Shown: in pieces, positions 29,379 to 36,845 of the stretch
Layout of the letters: every line of letters starts with the position of its first letter
Position numbering within the stretch: position 1 is the first letter of the stretch
Source: Vulcaniibacterium gelatinicum
GTDB taxonomy: Bacteria > Pseudomonadota > Gammaproteobacteria > Xanthomonadales > Xanthomonadaceae
Length of the DNA: 64,000 bases
Reading direction: 5' to 3'
NCBI RefSeq assembly: GCF_008033445.1
Contig: NZ_VNKO01000003.1
Span: 62,001-126,000, forward strand
Program-made: the position numbers and the translations under genes
The notes under the pieces: model-generated
Databases searched by the model: none
What the model was told of the DNA's origin: nothing
What the model saw: the letters and a program-made list of their open reading frames with translations, nothing else

Positions 29379-31616
29379 TTACCAGGCGAACGCCACGCTC
29401 AGCGCGAGGCTGCGGCCGGGGCGGGTGTAGCGGTCCAGCGCCGGATCGGCGGCGGTCAGCCCGCCGACGTCGGCCCAGTCCCAGTACTTGCGATCGGTGA
29501 GGTTGAACACGCCGAGATCGAGCGTGGCGCCGGGCGCGAAGTCCCAGTGCGCGAGCAGGTCGAACACGGCATGTCCCGGCGGCGTGAACTGCGCCACCCC
29601 CGGCGTCAGGTCCGGCATGCGCCGCTGCCGGCGTGCGAAGCGGCCGTGCAGGCCGATGCCCCATGCCTGCGCGTCATAGCTCAGCCCGAGCGCGGCGCGC
29701 GCGGGGTCCACACTGGCGAGCGGCCGGCCGCTGCGCGCGTCCTCGCCGCGCTGCCATGCCGCCGCGCCCTGCAGGCGCAAGCCGCGCAGCGCCTCGCGCC
29801 AGGCGCCGAAGTCGAACCCGGCCTTGAACTCGAGTCCCTCGATCGTCGCCTCGGCGACGTTGCGCGACTGGAACACGCGGATCGGCGAGGCCGGCGGCGC
29901 GCTGACCAGCACCCCGGACTCGATGAAGTCGTCGTAGCGGTTGTGGAACACGGCCAGGCTCGCGTGCAGCGCGGGGCCGGCGTGGCGCAGGCCGAGTTCG
30001 AAGCCGTCGCTGGTTTCCGGTTTCAGGTCTGGATTGGGGATCGTGGCGTAGCCGTGCTGGAGGTTGGTGAAGCCGAGGTTGACGTCGTTGTACGGCGGCG
30101 AACGGAAGCCGCGCGCGTAGTTGCCGAACACCGACCAGTCCTCCGCGAACGTCCACACCGCGCCGAACTTGGGCGCGACGCTGGTTTCGGTGATGTCGGC
30201 GGGGACGATGCCCGGGTTGTCCTCGGCGAAGATCGGGTCCGGCTGCGGGCGCAGCGCGTAGCGGTCCACGCGCAGGCCCGGCACCAGGCGCAGGCGGCCG
30301 TCGGCGAGCGCGACCTCGTCCTGCACGAACAGCGCGGCGTTGGTGATCTCGCTGGGCGGGAAATCGCGCACCGGGAACACGTCCGGCGGCACCACGCGGG
30401 TGACCTGGCCGGTGGCCAGGGTGATCGCGCGGCCGTCGCGCTTCTGCCGCACTTCGGTGCGGGTCAGCTCCAGCCCCCAGGTCAGGGCGTGCTGCGCCGT
30501 GCCGGTGGCGAAGTCCTTGTGCAGCACGGCCTCCATGCCGAGCACGCGCTGGTCGAAGTCGAACTCGCGCTCGCGGCGCAGGGCCACGCCCGCCGCGTTG
30601 CGCTGGTGTTCGACCGTCGCCTGGGTGGTTTCGCTGTCCTGCCGGTACACCTGCCACTGCATGCGGTCGGCGAGCACGCTGCCGAGCGCATCGTGCTCGT
30701 GCGCGAGCGAGATCCGGGCCCGGGTCTGGTGGTCGTCGCCGATCAGCGACAGCGTGGTGGCGCGGGTGCGCGGCTGGAAGCCGAGCAGATGGCGCACGTC
30801 CGTGTCCGTCTCGTCCTCGTTGCCTTCCACGGTCAGCCGCCAGCGCTGGTCCGTGTCCGGTTCGAACACCAGCTTGGCCAGCAGGCTGCGGCCGTTGCGC
30901 TCCTGCGGGTTGGGCGTGGTGCGCAGCGCGCCGTCCACCGCGCGCGTGCCCTGGTTGCGGGTTTCGGTGCCCTGGCGGTGGCCGAGGGCGAGCAGTCCCG
31001 ACCAGCGTTCGCCGCCGAGGGCGAGTGTGGCGCCGGCGAACAGACCCTGCCAGTCGCTCTCGTAGCCGAGCTTGACATCGAAGTGGGCGTCCCTGCCCGG
31101 CGCCAGGTCATCGGCGGGATCCTTGGTGACGAAGGCGACCACGCCGCCCAGCGCGTCGGAGCCGTACAGGGCGCTGGCCGGGCCGCGCACGATCTCCACG
31201 CGCTTGAGCGTGTCCAGGTCCACGAAGTTGCGGTTGGCATCGGAGAAGCTGCCGATCGCGAAGCTGTCGGAGACGGCGATGCCGTCGGTCTCGATCCGCA
31301 CCCGGTTGCCGCCCAGGCCGCGCACGCGGATGTCCTTCAGGCCGAAGCGGCCGGTGCCGCTGCCGACCGAGACGCCGGGTTCGTAGCGCACCAGGTCCTT
31401 CAGGTCGCGCACCAGCTGGCGGTCGAGCTGTTCGCGCTCGATCACGCTGACGGTGTTCGGCACTTCGGCCAGGGTGCGTTCGGTGCGGGTGGCGGTGACG
31501 GTGACGGTGTCGAGGTCATGCGCGTCGGTGGCCGGCGCGGGGGCGGGCGCGGCGTGGGCGGATGCGGCGAGGGCGGCAAGTACGGCGAGCGGGAGCGGCT
31601 TGAGCGGCAAAGGCAT
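29379..31616 (-). CDS. TonB-dependent receptor, heme/hemoglobin type
   Basis: 745 residues. A signal peptide ends at about residue 22, with a TonB box DTVTVTATR near residues 35-43. The plug domain covers ~45-155 (VPNTVSVIEREQLDR...GPASALYGSDALGG) and a 22-strand barrel ends in ALSVAFAW. The region NYARGFRSPPYND followed by NPDLKPETSDGFELG corresponds to the FRAP and NPNL/NPDL motifs of heme receptors; FRSP replaces FRAP. It sits between hemP and the CbiX-like gene. Ligand is inferred from family and neighbours: heme or hemoproteins rather than a siderophore. Confidence 0.92.
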   Translation of the reverse strand: MPLPLKPLPLAVLAALAASAHAAPAPAPATDAHDLDTVTVTATRTERTLAEVPNTVSVIEREQLDRQLVRDLKDLVRYEPGVSVGSGTGRFGLKDIRVRGLGGNRVRIETDGIAVSDSFAIGSFSDANRNFVDLDTLKRVEIVRGPASALYGSDALGGVVAFVTKDPADDLAPGRDAHFDVKLGYESDWQGLFAGATLALGGERWSGLLALGHRQGTETRNQGTRAVDGALRTTPNPQERNGRSLLAKLVFEPDTDQRWRLTVEGNEDETDTDVRHLLGFQPRTRATTLSLIGDDHQTRARISLAHEHDALGSVLADRMQWQVYRQDSETTQATVEHQRNAAGVALRREREFDFDQRVLGMEAVLHKDFATGTAQHALTWGLELTRTEVRQKRDGRAITLATGQVTRVVPPDVFPVRDFPPSEITNAALFVQDEVALADGRLRLVPGLRVDRYALRPQPDPIFAEDNPGIVPADITETSVAPKFGAVWTFAEDWSVFGNYARGFRSPPYNDVNLGFTNLQHGYATIPNPDLKPETSDGFELGLRHAGPALHASLAVFHNRYDDFIESGVLVSAPPASPIRVFQSRNVAEATIEGLEFKAGFDFGAWREALRGLRLQGAAAWQRGEDARSGRPLASVDPARAALGLSYDAQAWGIGLHGRFARRQRRMPDLTPGVAQFTPPGHAVFDLLAHWDFAPGATLDLGVFNLTDRKYWDWADVGGLTAADPALDRYTRPGRSLALSVAFAW

Positions 31617-31695
31617 GGCAGTCCATCGGCAGGGGAACCGGGAGGGCTGGCATGCGGCAGGGCCGCGGCTGGCGCTCGGGGGAGAGAGATCGGAT

Positions 31696-31731
31696 CGCGC
31701 CGCGGCCCGGCATGGGCAGGGCCGCGGCGCG
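31696..31731 (-). other. 13-bp hairpin between hemP and the receptor gene
   Basis: A perfect 13-bp GC stem (31696-31708 with 31719-31731) with a 10-base loop begins 5 bases after the hemP stop. No T-run follows on the minus strand. It probably protects the hemP message or lowers read-through into the receptor gene, giving unequal expression. Confidence 0.55.
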
Positions 31732-31736
31732 CGGGG

Positions 31737-31943
31737 CTACTTGGTCAGGATCAGTTTGTCGTTGCGGGTGTGGCGCAGGCGGTAGACCTCGCCACCGTGG
31801 CGGATCAGCACCTCACGCGCGCCGCGCAGCAGCACGGTGCTGTCCAGACAGCCCGGCGCCGGAGCCGGGGCGGGCTGCAGCGACAGCGAAGCACGAGGAC
31901 CGGCGGCACGGCGCAACACGAGCGTCCGGATCGGGGGAGTCAT
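31737..31943 (-). CDS. hemP: Hemin uptake protein HemP
   Basis: 68 residues. The C-terminal half carries the HemP signature: LDSTVLLRGAREVLIRHG then EVYRLRHTRNDKLILTK. HemP/HmuP proteins are small regulators or accessory factors of heme-uptake genes. ATG 31941-31943 has a perfect AGGAGG site 8 bases upstream; the longer open frame lacks this and crosses the Fur box. First gene of the operon with the TonB receptor and CbiX-like gene. Confidence 0.92.
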   Translation of the reverse strand: MTPPIRTLVLRRAAGPRASLSLQPAPAPAPGCLDSTVLLRGAREVLIRHGGEVYRLRHTRNDKLILTK

Positions 31944-31972
31944 CCTTGAAGCCTCCTGTGGCACGGTTCCGT

Positions 31973-31993
31973 AAACGATAATGATTCTCGTTT
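31973..31993. promoter_or_regulatory. Fur box before hemP
   Basis: The 21 bases pair AAACGATAAT with ATTCTCGTTT around a central G, a near-perfect palindrome that matches the Fur consensus pattern of GATAATGAT repeats. It lies 30 bases before the hemP start and contrasts with the GC-rich surroundings. Iron-bound Fur should repress the operon; iron limitation should release it. Confidence 0.85.
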
Positions 31994-32063
31994 GCTTGTC
32001 AAGCGATTTGCCGAGGGCTGGTGACCTGGCGTGCGATGCAGGTGGCGGCAGCTTCGGGCGGGG

Positions 32064-32174
32064 GCGCCGGTCTGCCTGGGGTGGGGTTCGCCGCGTGGGC
32101 TCCGCGTCCGGCTCCGACACGCGGCCGCAGACCATCCCTGGCCTGCTCGAACCCCACCCCAGGCAGACCGACGC
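32064..32174. repeat. Long inverted repeat, 23-bp perfect arms
   Basis: GGTCTGCCTGGGGTGGGG begins the left arm (32068-32090), which is exactly complementary to 32148-32170; after one mismatch four more pairs extend it. The 57-base centre holds a further 7-bp stem (32091-32097 with 32118-32124). It lies in the gene-free stretch 31994-32448 upstream of the Fur box, with no open frame of its own and no flanking target duplication that I can see. Confidence 0.85.
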
Positions 32175-32257
32175 CTCGGGGATCTGTGTGTCAAAGCTTC
32201 GTCGGCCCCATGCGCTGTTGCCGTTGCTCGCCCCTCAAGCGCCCTGATGCCACCCGA

Positions 32258-32368
32258 GGGTTCGGTGTGCGGGGGTGTCGCGTCAAGCCGGCCATGGATG
32301 GCCGGCGCGCGAGTCAGGGCACGACGCCCTGACCGAGCGGAAAGCGACACCCCCCGCGCACCGGACCC
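32258..32368. repeat. Cloverleaf-like repeat: outer stem with two inner hairpins
   Basis: An outer imperfect stem pairs 32258-32281 with 32344-32368. Inside are a perfect 9-bp hairpin (32287-32306, GCCGGCCAT with a 2-base turn) and a perfect 8-bp hairpin (32313-32333, GTCAGGGC). The CATGGATG turn resembles dispersed structured repeats that I recall from Xanthomonadaceae genomes. It is 81 bases past the 3' end of the aldo/keto reductase gene. Confidence 0.75.
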
Positions 32369-32377
32369 GGGACGGCC

Positions 32378-32430
32378 AAACCACCCGCAATCAAACCAGC
32401 CCCGGGCCGATCAAACCTCCCGCAATCAAA
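32378..32430. repeat. Two 18-bp near-identical direct repeats
   Basis: AAACCACCCGCAATCAAA (32378-32395) recurs with one mismatch at 32413-32430, 35 bases apart, just beyond the aldo/keto reductase stop. Only two copies exist, so this is not a CRISPR. No function is evident. Confidence 0.6.
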
Positions 32431-32448
32431 GAGACAGAGCGCGGCGAC

Positions 32449-33420
32449 TCAGGCAGTGGCCGCCTCGATCCTGCGCCACACCGCTTCCTCGAACCGGTCC
32501 ACGAGCGCCAGCGCCTCCAGGTTCTGCTGCAGCTGCTCGACGCGGGTGGCGCCGAGCAGCACCGTGGACACGTGCGGATTGCGCAGGCACCACGCGATCG
32601 CCAGCGGTGCGGGCGCCACGCCGAGTTCCGCGGCGAGTTCGGTGAACCGGCGCGCACGCTCCAGGCGCCGCTCCTGCGCATCCCCGATCACCCAGCGCCG
32701 CAGCCAGCCGTACCGCTCCTCGCCCAGGCGCGCATCGGGCGGCATGCCCTCGTTGTACTTGCCGGTGAGCAGCCCCGAGGCCAGCGGCGACCAGATCGTG
32801 GTGCCCATCCCGTACTCCGCGTACAGCGGCGCGTACTCGAGCTCCACCCGCTCCCGGTGCAGCAGGTTGTACTGCGGCTGCTCCATGGTCGGCGGATGCA
32901 GGTGGTGCGCGCGCGCCACCTTGTGCGCCTCGCGGATCGCCGCCGCCGGCCATTCCGACGTCCCCCAGTACAGCACCTTGCCCTGCCGGATCAGGGTGTC
33001 CATCGCCCACACCGTCTCCTCGATCGGCGTGTCGGGGTCCGGACGGTGGCAGAAGTACAGATCGAGGTAATCCACGCGCAGGCGCCGCAGTGCGTCGTGG
33101 CAGGCGTCGCGCACGTGCTTGCGCGACAGCCCCTTCTGGGTCGGGCGCGGGCCCTTGGCCGCGCCGAAGAACACCTTGCTCGACACGCACCAGGCATCGC
33201 GCGGCAGGCGCAGGTCGGCGAGCGCGTCGCCCATCACCCGCTCGGCCTCGCCGTCGGCGTAGCCCTCGGCGTTGTCGAAGAAATTGATCCCGTGGTCGTA
33301 GGCGCAGGCCAGCAGCTCGCGCGCCTCGCCGCGGCCGATCCGGTTGCCGAAGGTGACCCAGGCGCCGAAGGACAGCGCCGAAAGCTGCAGGCCGGAAGCG
33401 CCGAGGCGGCGGTATTGCAT
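32449..33420 (-). CDS. Aldo/keto reductase (AKR6/potassium-channel beta-like, YghZ type)
   Basis: NADPH-dependent oxidoreductase of carbonyls, 323 residues. The tetrad is visible: aspartate and tyrosine in NFFDNAEGYADGEAE, lysine in CVSSKVFF, and histidine in YLDLYFCHRPDPDTP. The NADP-binding end has VSTVLLGATRVEQLQQNL. ATG 33418-33420 gives the family N-terminus MQYRRLGASGLQLS. The physiological substrate is unknown; relatives reduce glyceraldehyde 3-phosphate or methylglyoxal. It is transcribed divergently from the Mn2+ riboswitch gene. Confidence 0.94.
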   Translation of the reverse strand: MQYRRLGASGLQLSALSFGAWVTFGNRIGRGEARELLACAYDHGINFFDNAEGYADGEAERVMGDALADLRLPRDAWCVSSKVFFGAAKGPRPTQKGLSRKHVRDACHDALRRLRVDYLDLYFCHRPDPDTPIEETVWAMDTLIRQGKVLYWGTSEWPAAAIREAHKVARAHHLHPPTMEQPQYNLLHRERVELEYAPLYAEYGMGTTIWSPLASGLLTGKYNEGMPPDARLGEERYGWLRRWVIGDAQERRLERARRFTELAAELGVAPAPLAIAWCLRNPHVSTVLLGATRVEQLQQNLEALALVDRFEEAVWRRIEAATA

Positions 33421-33495
33421 GGCAGGGCTCCTGGGAACGCCGGGAATGCGCGGCGCGGCACAGTGTAGCCACGTGCCCGCAGCGGCCCGCGGGGG

Positions 33496-33501
33496 TACAA
33501 T
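33496..33501 (+). promoter_or_regulatory. -10 element of the manganese riboswitch transcript
   Basis: TACAAT lies just before the riboswitch, predicting a start near 33508. The -35 region is GC-rich with no clear match. Confidence 0.5.
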
Positions 33502-33514
33502 GCGCGGGCTTTCC

Positions 33515-33630
33515 TCCTCCGGGGAGTAGCCCACCCGCCACGGCGGGGTCGCGCGTCAACACACTTGGCCGGCCGGCCATGGCGCGCGGGTGGCAGCCAG
33601 ACGGCTGCGACGGACAAGACCGAAGGCGGC
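33515..33630 (+). promoter_or_regulatory. yybP-ykoY manganese riboswitch
   Basis: The element has the signature blocks in order: GGGGAGTAGCCC (33521-33532), GTCAACACACTTGGCC (33555-33570), a variable GC stem, CCAGACGG (33597-33604) and GACAAGACCGAAGGC (33613-33627). These match the Mn2+-sensing yybP-ykoY family, in which the ACACACTTG loop docks against the GGGGAGTAGC arm. It precedes a UPF0016 exporter gene by about 70 bases, the expected kind of target, and should turn expression on at high Mn2+. Confidence 0.9.
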
Positions 33631-33701
33631 ACCGCGCAGCCCGGGCCGGGCACGCGATGCCTGCCTTCGCGTCCTGCGAACGCCCGGCCCCGGATCCCCC
33701 G

Positions 33702-34265
33702 ATGGAATCGTTGCTCGTCTCCACCCTCGCGGTGGCGGTCGCCGAGATCGGCGACAAGACCCAACTGCTCGCCCTCCTGCTCGCCGCGCGCTTCCGCCGG
33801 CCGCTGCCGATCGCGGCCGGGATCCTGGTCGCCACCCTGCTCAACCACGCGCTCGCCGGCTGGCTGGGCGCGCTCGCCGCGCAATGGCTCACGCCGGAGC
33901 TGCTGCGCTGGGGCGTGGCCGGCAGCTTCCTGGCCGTCGCGCTCTGGTCGCTGCGGCCCGACGCGCTCGACGACGGCGGACCGGCGCCCACCCGCAACGC
34001 CTTCCTGGCGACCGCCGTCGCCTTCTTCCTGGCCGAGATCGGCGACAAGACCCAGGTCGCCACCGTACTGCTCGCCACCCAGTACGCGCCGCTGTCGGCG
34101 GTGGTGGCCGGCACCACGCTCGGCCTGCTGGCCGCGAACGTGCCGGTGGTGGTGCTGGGTGCGTGCTTCGCGCAGCGGCTGCCGTTGCGGGCGGCGCGGC
34201 GGACGGCGGCGGCGTTGTTCCTCGGGCTCGGGGGGTGGGTGGCCTGGCGCGGGATCGGCGCGTGA
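33702..34265 (+). CDS. mneA: UPF0016/GDT1 family Mn2+ exporter
   Basis: 187 residues with six predicted membrane helices arranged as two repeats. Each repeat carries the cation motif EIGDKTQ (residues 15-21 and 112-118). Family members (MneA of Vibrio, Gdt1) export or transport Mn2+. ATG 33702-33704 is chosen because it begins the first repeat; the frame extends upstream into the riboswitch. Regulation by the Mn2+ riboswitch supports the substrate. Confidence 0.93.
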   Translation: MESLLVSTLAVAVAEIGDKTQLLALLLAARFRRPLPIAAGILVATLLNHALAGWLGALAAQWLTPELLRWGVAGSFLAVALWSLRPDALDDGGPAPTRNAFLATAVAFFLAEIGDKTQVATVLLATQYAPLSAVVAGTTLGLLAANVPVVVLGACFAQRLPLRAARRTAAALFLGLGGWVAWRGIGA

Positions 34266-34302
34266 GGCGCTATCCTCGCCCCGGACGCGGCAGGGGAGGC
34301 GC

Positions 34303-35442
34303 ATGCGCGCGACGCTGCAGAAGATGGGGGAGATCGTCCGCACGCTGCTGACGCGGCCGGACGAGATCGTGCTCGAGGTGGGCGCCAGCGGCGAGCTGCA
34401 GGTCGCGCGCCTGCGCGTGGTGCTGGCCGGCCTGCTGCTGCTCCTGCCGCTGGCCAACGCGCTCACCGGCGGCACCGTGAACGAAACCCTGATCGGCCTT
34501 GGCGCCGCGGTGCTGGTCAACGTCTTCGCCCACGTCTGGCTGGCGCTGGCGCGGCGCCGGCGGCGCTACCGCTGGCTGCCGTTCGCCACCTCGGCCTTCG
34601 ACGTCACCGCCACCACCGGCGTGCTGGTGCTGCTGGCGTTCAACCACCTGCCCTCGGCGCTCAACAGCCTGATCGTCTGGTGCGGCTACCCGCTGGCGCT
34701 GATGCTCACCGCGCTGCGCGGCGACGGGCGCGTGACCCTGTTCGCGGGGGGGCTCGCGCTGATCGAGTACGCCCTCCTGGTGCTGGCGGTGTTCGCGCTC
34801 GCGCCCTCGCCCGAGGCCCTGCTCTCGGCCGATTACGGTGCGGTCACGGCCAGCGCGCAAGTGCAGCGCCTGGTCCTGCTCGTGCTGTTCGCCCTGATCA
34901 CCACCACGGTGGTGTACCGCATGCAGCGCCTGGTGGAGATGTCCGGGCGCGACGGCCTGACCGGCCTGCCCAACCGCAGCTGGCTGCTGCACCGCATGCC
35001 GCGCCTGCTGGAGACGGCGCGGCGCGAGGGCACCAGCGTGTGCGTGGCGCTGATCGACCTGGACTGGTTCAGGCGCCTGAACGAGGACATCGGCCACCAG
35101 GCCGCCGACCGCGCCCTGCTGCACGTGGTGCGGATCCTGCAGGAGCTGCTCGAGGACGGCGAGTGGCTGGTGCGCCTGGGCGGCGGCGAGGAGTTCCTGC
35201 TGGTCCTGCGCAAGCCGCTGGGCACGTCCTGGGAGCGGGTGGACCTGATGCGGCGCACCGTCGCCGGGCGCCACTTCGTCCCGGAACCGCACGGCGAGCC
35301 GCTGCCGGTCACCTTCAGCGCCGGGGTGGCCTGCTTCCCGCACGAGGCCGACGACCTCTCCAGCCTGCTGCGCCGCGCCGACCAGCGCCTGCACGCGGCC
35401 AAGCGGATGGGACGCAACCGGGTGCTGGCCCGCGACGCCTGA
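34303..35442 (+). CDS. Membrane GGDEF protein (diguanylate cyclase)
   Basis: 379 residues. The N-terminal ~200 residues hold about five or six membrane helices, followed by a GGDEF domain (~215-375). The Mg-binding pattern DLDWFRRLNE is at ~252-261 and the active loop is GGEEF (294-298), an accepted active variant. The RxxD inhibitory site expected five residues before GGEEF is not seen. An AGGGGAGG site precedes ATG 34303. It follows mneA by 37 bases and may be co-transcribed. Likely synthesises c-di-GMP. Confidence 0.92.
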   Translation: MRATLQKMGEIVRTLLTRPDEIVLEVGASGELQVARLRVVLAGLLLLLPLANALTGGTVNETLIGLGAAVLVNVFAHVWLALARRRRRYRWLPFATSAFDVTATTGVLVLLAFNHLPSALNSLIVWCGYPLALMLTALRGDGRVTLFAGGLALIEYALLVLAVFALAPSPEALLSADYGAVTASAQVQRLVLLVLFALITTTVVYRMQRLVEMSGRDGLTGLPNRSWLLHRMPRLLETARREGTSVCVALIDLDWFRRLNEDIGHQAADRALLHVVRILQELLEDGEWLVRLGGGEEFLLVLRKPLGTSWERVDLMRRTVAGRHFVPEPHGEPLPVTFSAGVACFPHEADDLSSLLRRADQRLHAAKRMGRNRVLARDA

Positions 35443-35521
35443 CCTGCGGCGGTTGCCGCGCGTGCCCCTGCGCACTAGGCTGCCGCGTCCGGCCGCGCGG
35501 GCGGCACACGGGGGAGACACG

Positions 35522-36820
35522 ATGGAAGCTCTGGCACGGGTCGGCTTCGGCCTGTTCGGCCTGGCGGTGCTGGTCGGCATCGCCTGGCTGTTCTCGAACA
35601 ACCGCAGGGCGGTGGACTGGCGGCTGGTGGCGACCGGCATCGCCCTCCAGGTCGCGTTCGCGGCGCTGGTCCTGATCGTGCCCGGCGGACGCGACGTGTT
35701 CGACGCGCTCGGCCGCGGCTTCGTCAAGATCCTCGGCTTCGTGGCGGCGGGCTCGAACTTCATCTTCGGCTCGCTGATGGACACCTCGAAGTTCGGCTTC
35801 GTCTTCGCCTTCCAGGTGCTGCCCACGATCATCTTCTTCGCCTCGCTGATGGGCGTGATGTACCACCTCGGGGTCATGCAGATGGTGGTCCGCGGCATGG
35901 CCTGGGCGATCACCAAGCTGATGCGGGTCTCCGGCGCGGAGACCACCAGCGTCTGCGCCAGCGTGTTCATCGGCCAGACCGAGGCGCCGCTCACGGTGCG
36001 CCCGTACATCCCGCGCATGACCGAATCGGAACTGCTGACGATGATGATCGGCGGCATGGCGCACATCGCCGGCGGCGTGCTGGCGGCCTACGTCGGCATG
36101 CTCGGCGGCGACGACCCGGCCCAGCAGGCGTTCTACGCCAAGCACCTGCTCGCGGCCTCGATCATGGCCGCGCCGGCCACGCTGGTGGTGGCCAAGCTGT
36201 TGGTCCCGGAGACCGGCGAGCCGCTCACCCGGGGCACGGTGCGGATCCAGGTCGAAAAGACCGCGAGCAACGTGATCGACGCCGCCGCCAGCGGCGCCGC
36301 CGACGGCCTGCGCCTGGCGCTGAACATCGCCGCCATGCTGCTGGCCTTCATCGCCCTGATCGCGCTGATCAACTGGCCGCTGACCTGGCTGGGCGAGGCC
36401 ACCGGGCTGCAGCAGGCGCTGGGCAAGCCCACCGACCTGGCCGCCCTCTTCGGCATCCTGCTGGCGCCGCTGGCGTGGGTGATCGGCGTGCCGTGGCAGG
36501 ACGCGACCGTGGTCGGCTCGCTGATCGGGCAGAAGGTGGTGATCAACGAGTTCGTCGCCTACCTGCAGCTCGCCGACATCGTCAATGGGCGCACGCCGGG
36601 CGTGACGCTCAGCGACCAGGGCCGGCTGATCGCCACCTATGCGTTGTGCGGCTTCGCCAACTTCAGTTCGATCGCGATCCAGATCGGCGGCATCGGCGGA
36701 CTGGCGCCGGAGCGGCGCTCCGACCTGGCCCGGTTCGGCCTGCGCGCGGTGCTGGGCGGCTCGATCGCCACGTTCATGACCGCCACCATCGCCGGCGTGC
36801 TGACCTGGTTCGGCTCCTGA
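35522..36820 (+). CDS. nupC: Concentrative nucleoside transporter (NupC family)
   Basis: Inner-membrane cation/nucleoside symporter, 432 residues with about ten hydrophobic segments. Family motifs are GFVFAFQVLPTIIFFASL, ETTSVCASVFIGQTEAPL near residues 140-157, the mid-protein ASNVIDAAASGAADGL, and NEFVAYLQL with CGFANFSSIAIQIGG. ATG 35522 has a GGGGGAG site. The next gene is a ribokinase, so the pair fits uptake and use of nucleoside ribose. Confidence 0.95.
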   Translation: MEALARVGFGLFGLAVLVGIAWLFSNNRRAVDWRLVATGIALQVAFAALVLIVPGGRDVFDALGRGFVKILGFVAAGSNFIFGSLMDTSKFGFVFAFQVLPTIIFFASLMGVMYHLGVMQMVVRGMAWAITKLMRVSGAETTSVCASVFIGQTEAPLTVRPYIPRMTESELLTMMIGGMAHIAGGVLAAYVGMLGGDDPAQQAFYAKHLLAASIMAAPATLVVAKLLVPETGEPLTRGTVRIQVEKTASNVIDAAASGAADGLRLALNIAAMLLAFIALIALINWPLTWLGEATGLQQALGKPTDLAALFGILLAPLAWVIGVPWQDATVVGSLIGQKVVINEFVAYLQLADIVNGRTPGVTLSDQGRLIATYALCGFANFSSIAIQIGGIGGLAPERRSDLARFGLRAVLGGSIATFMTATIAGVLTWFGS

Positions 36821-36845
36821 ACCTGCGCGCGCCGCCCGTCCGCCC

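Noticed and set aside
31696-31731. Hairpin as full terminator of hemP
   Set aside because: There is no T-run on the minus strand and no separate promoter seen for the receptor gene, so complete termination is unlikely.
32378-32430. Possible CRISPR from spaced direct repeats
   Set aside because: Only two copies 35 bases apart, no further units and no cas genes.
31944-32448. Small open frames in the hemP-reductase spacer
   Set aside because: They lie across inverted repeats, have no ribosome binding sites and give low-complexity products.
33565-34302. Upstream extension of the GGDEF gene through the Mn2+ riboswitch and exporter
   Set aside because: The extension overlaps the riboswitch and mneA in another frame and has random composition. 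The ATG at 34303 has a strong ribosome binding site.
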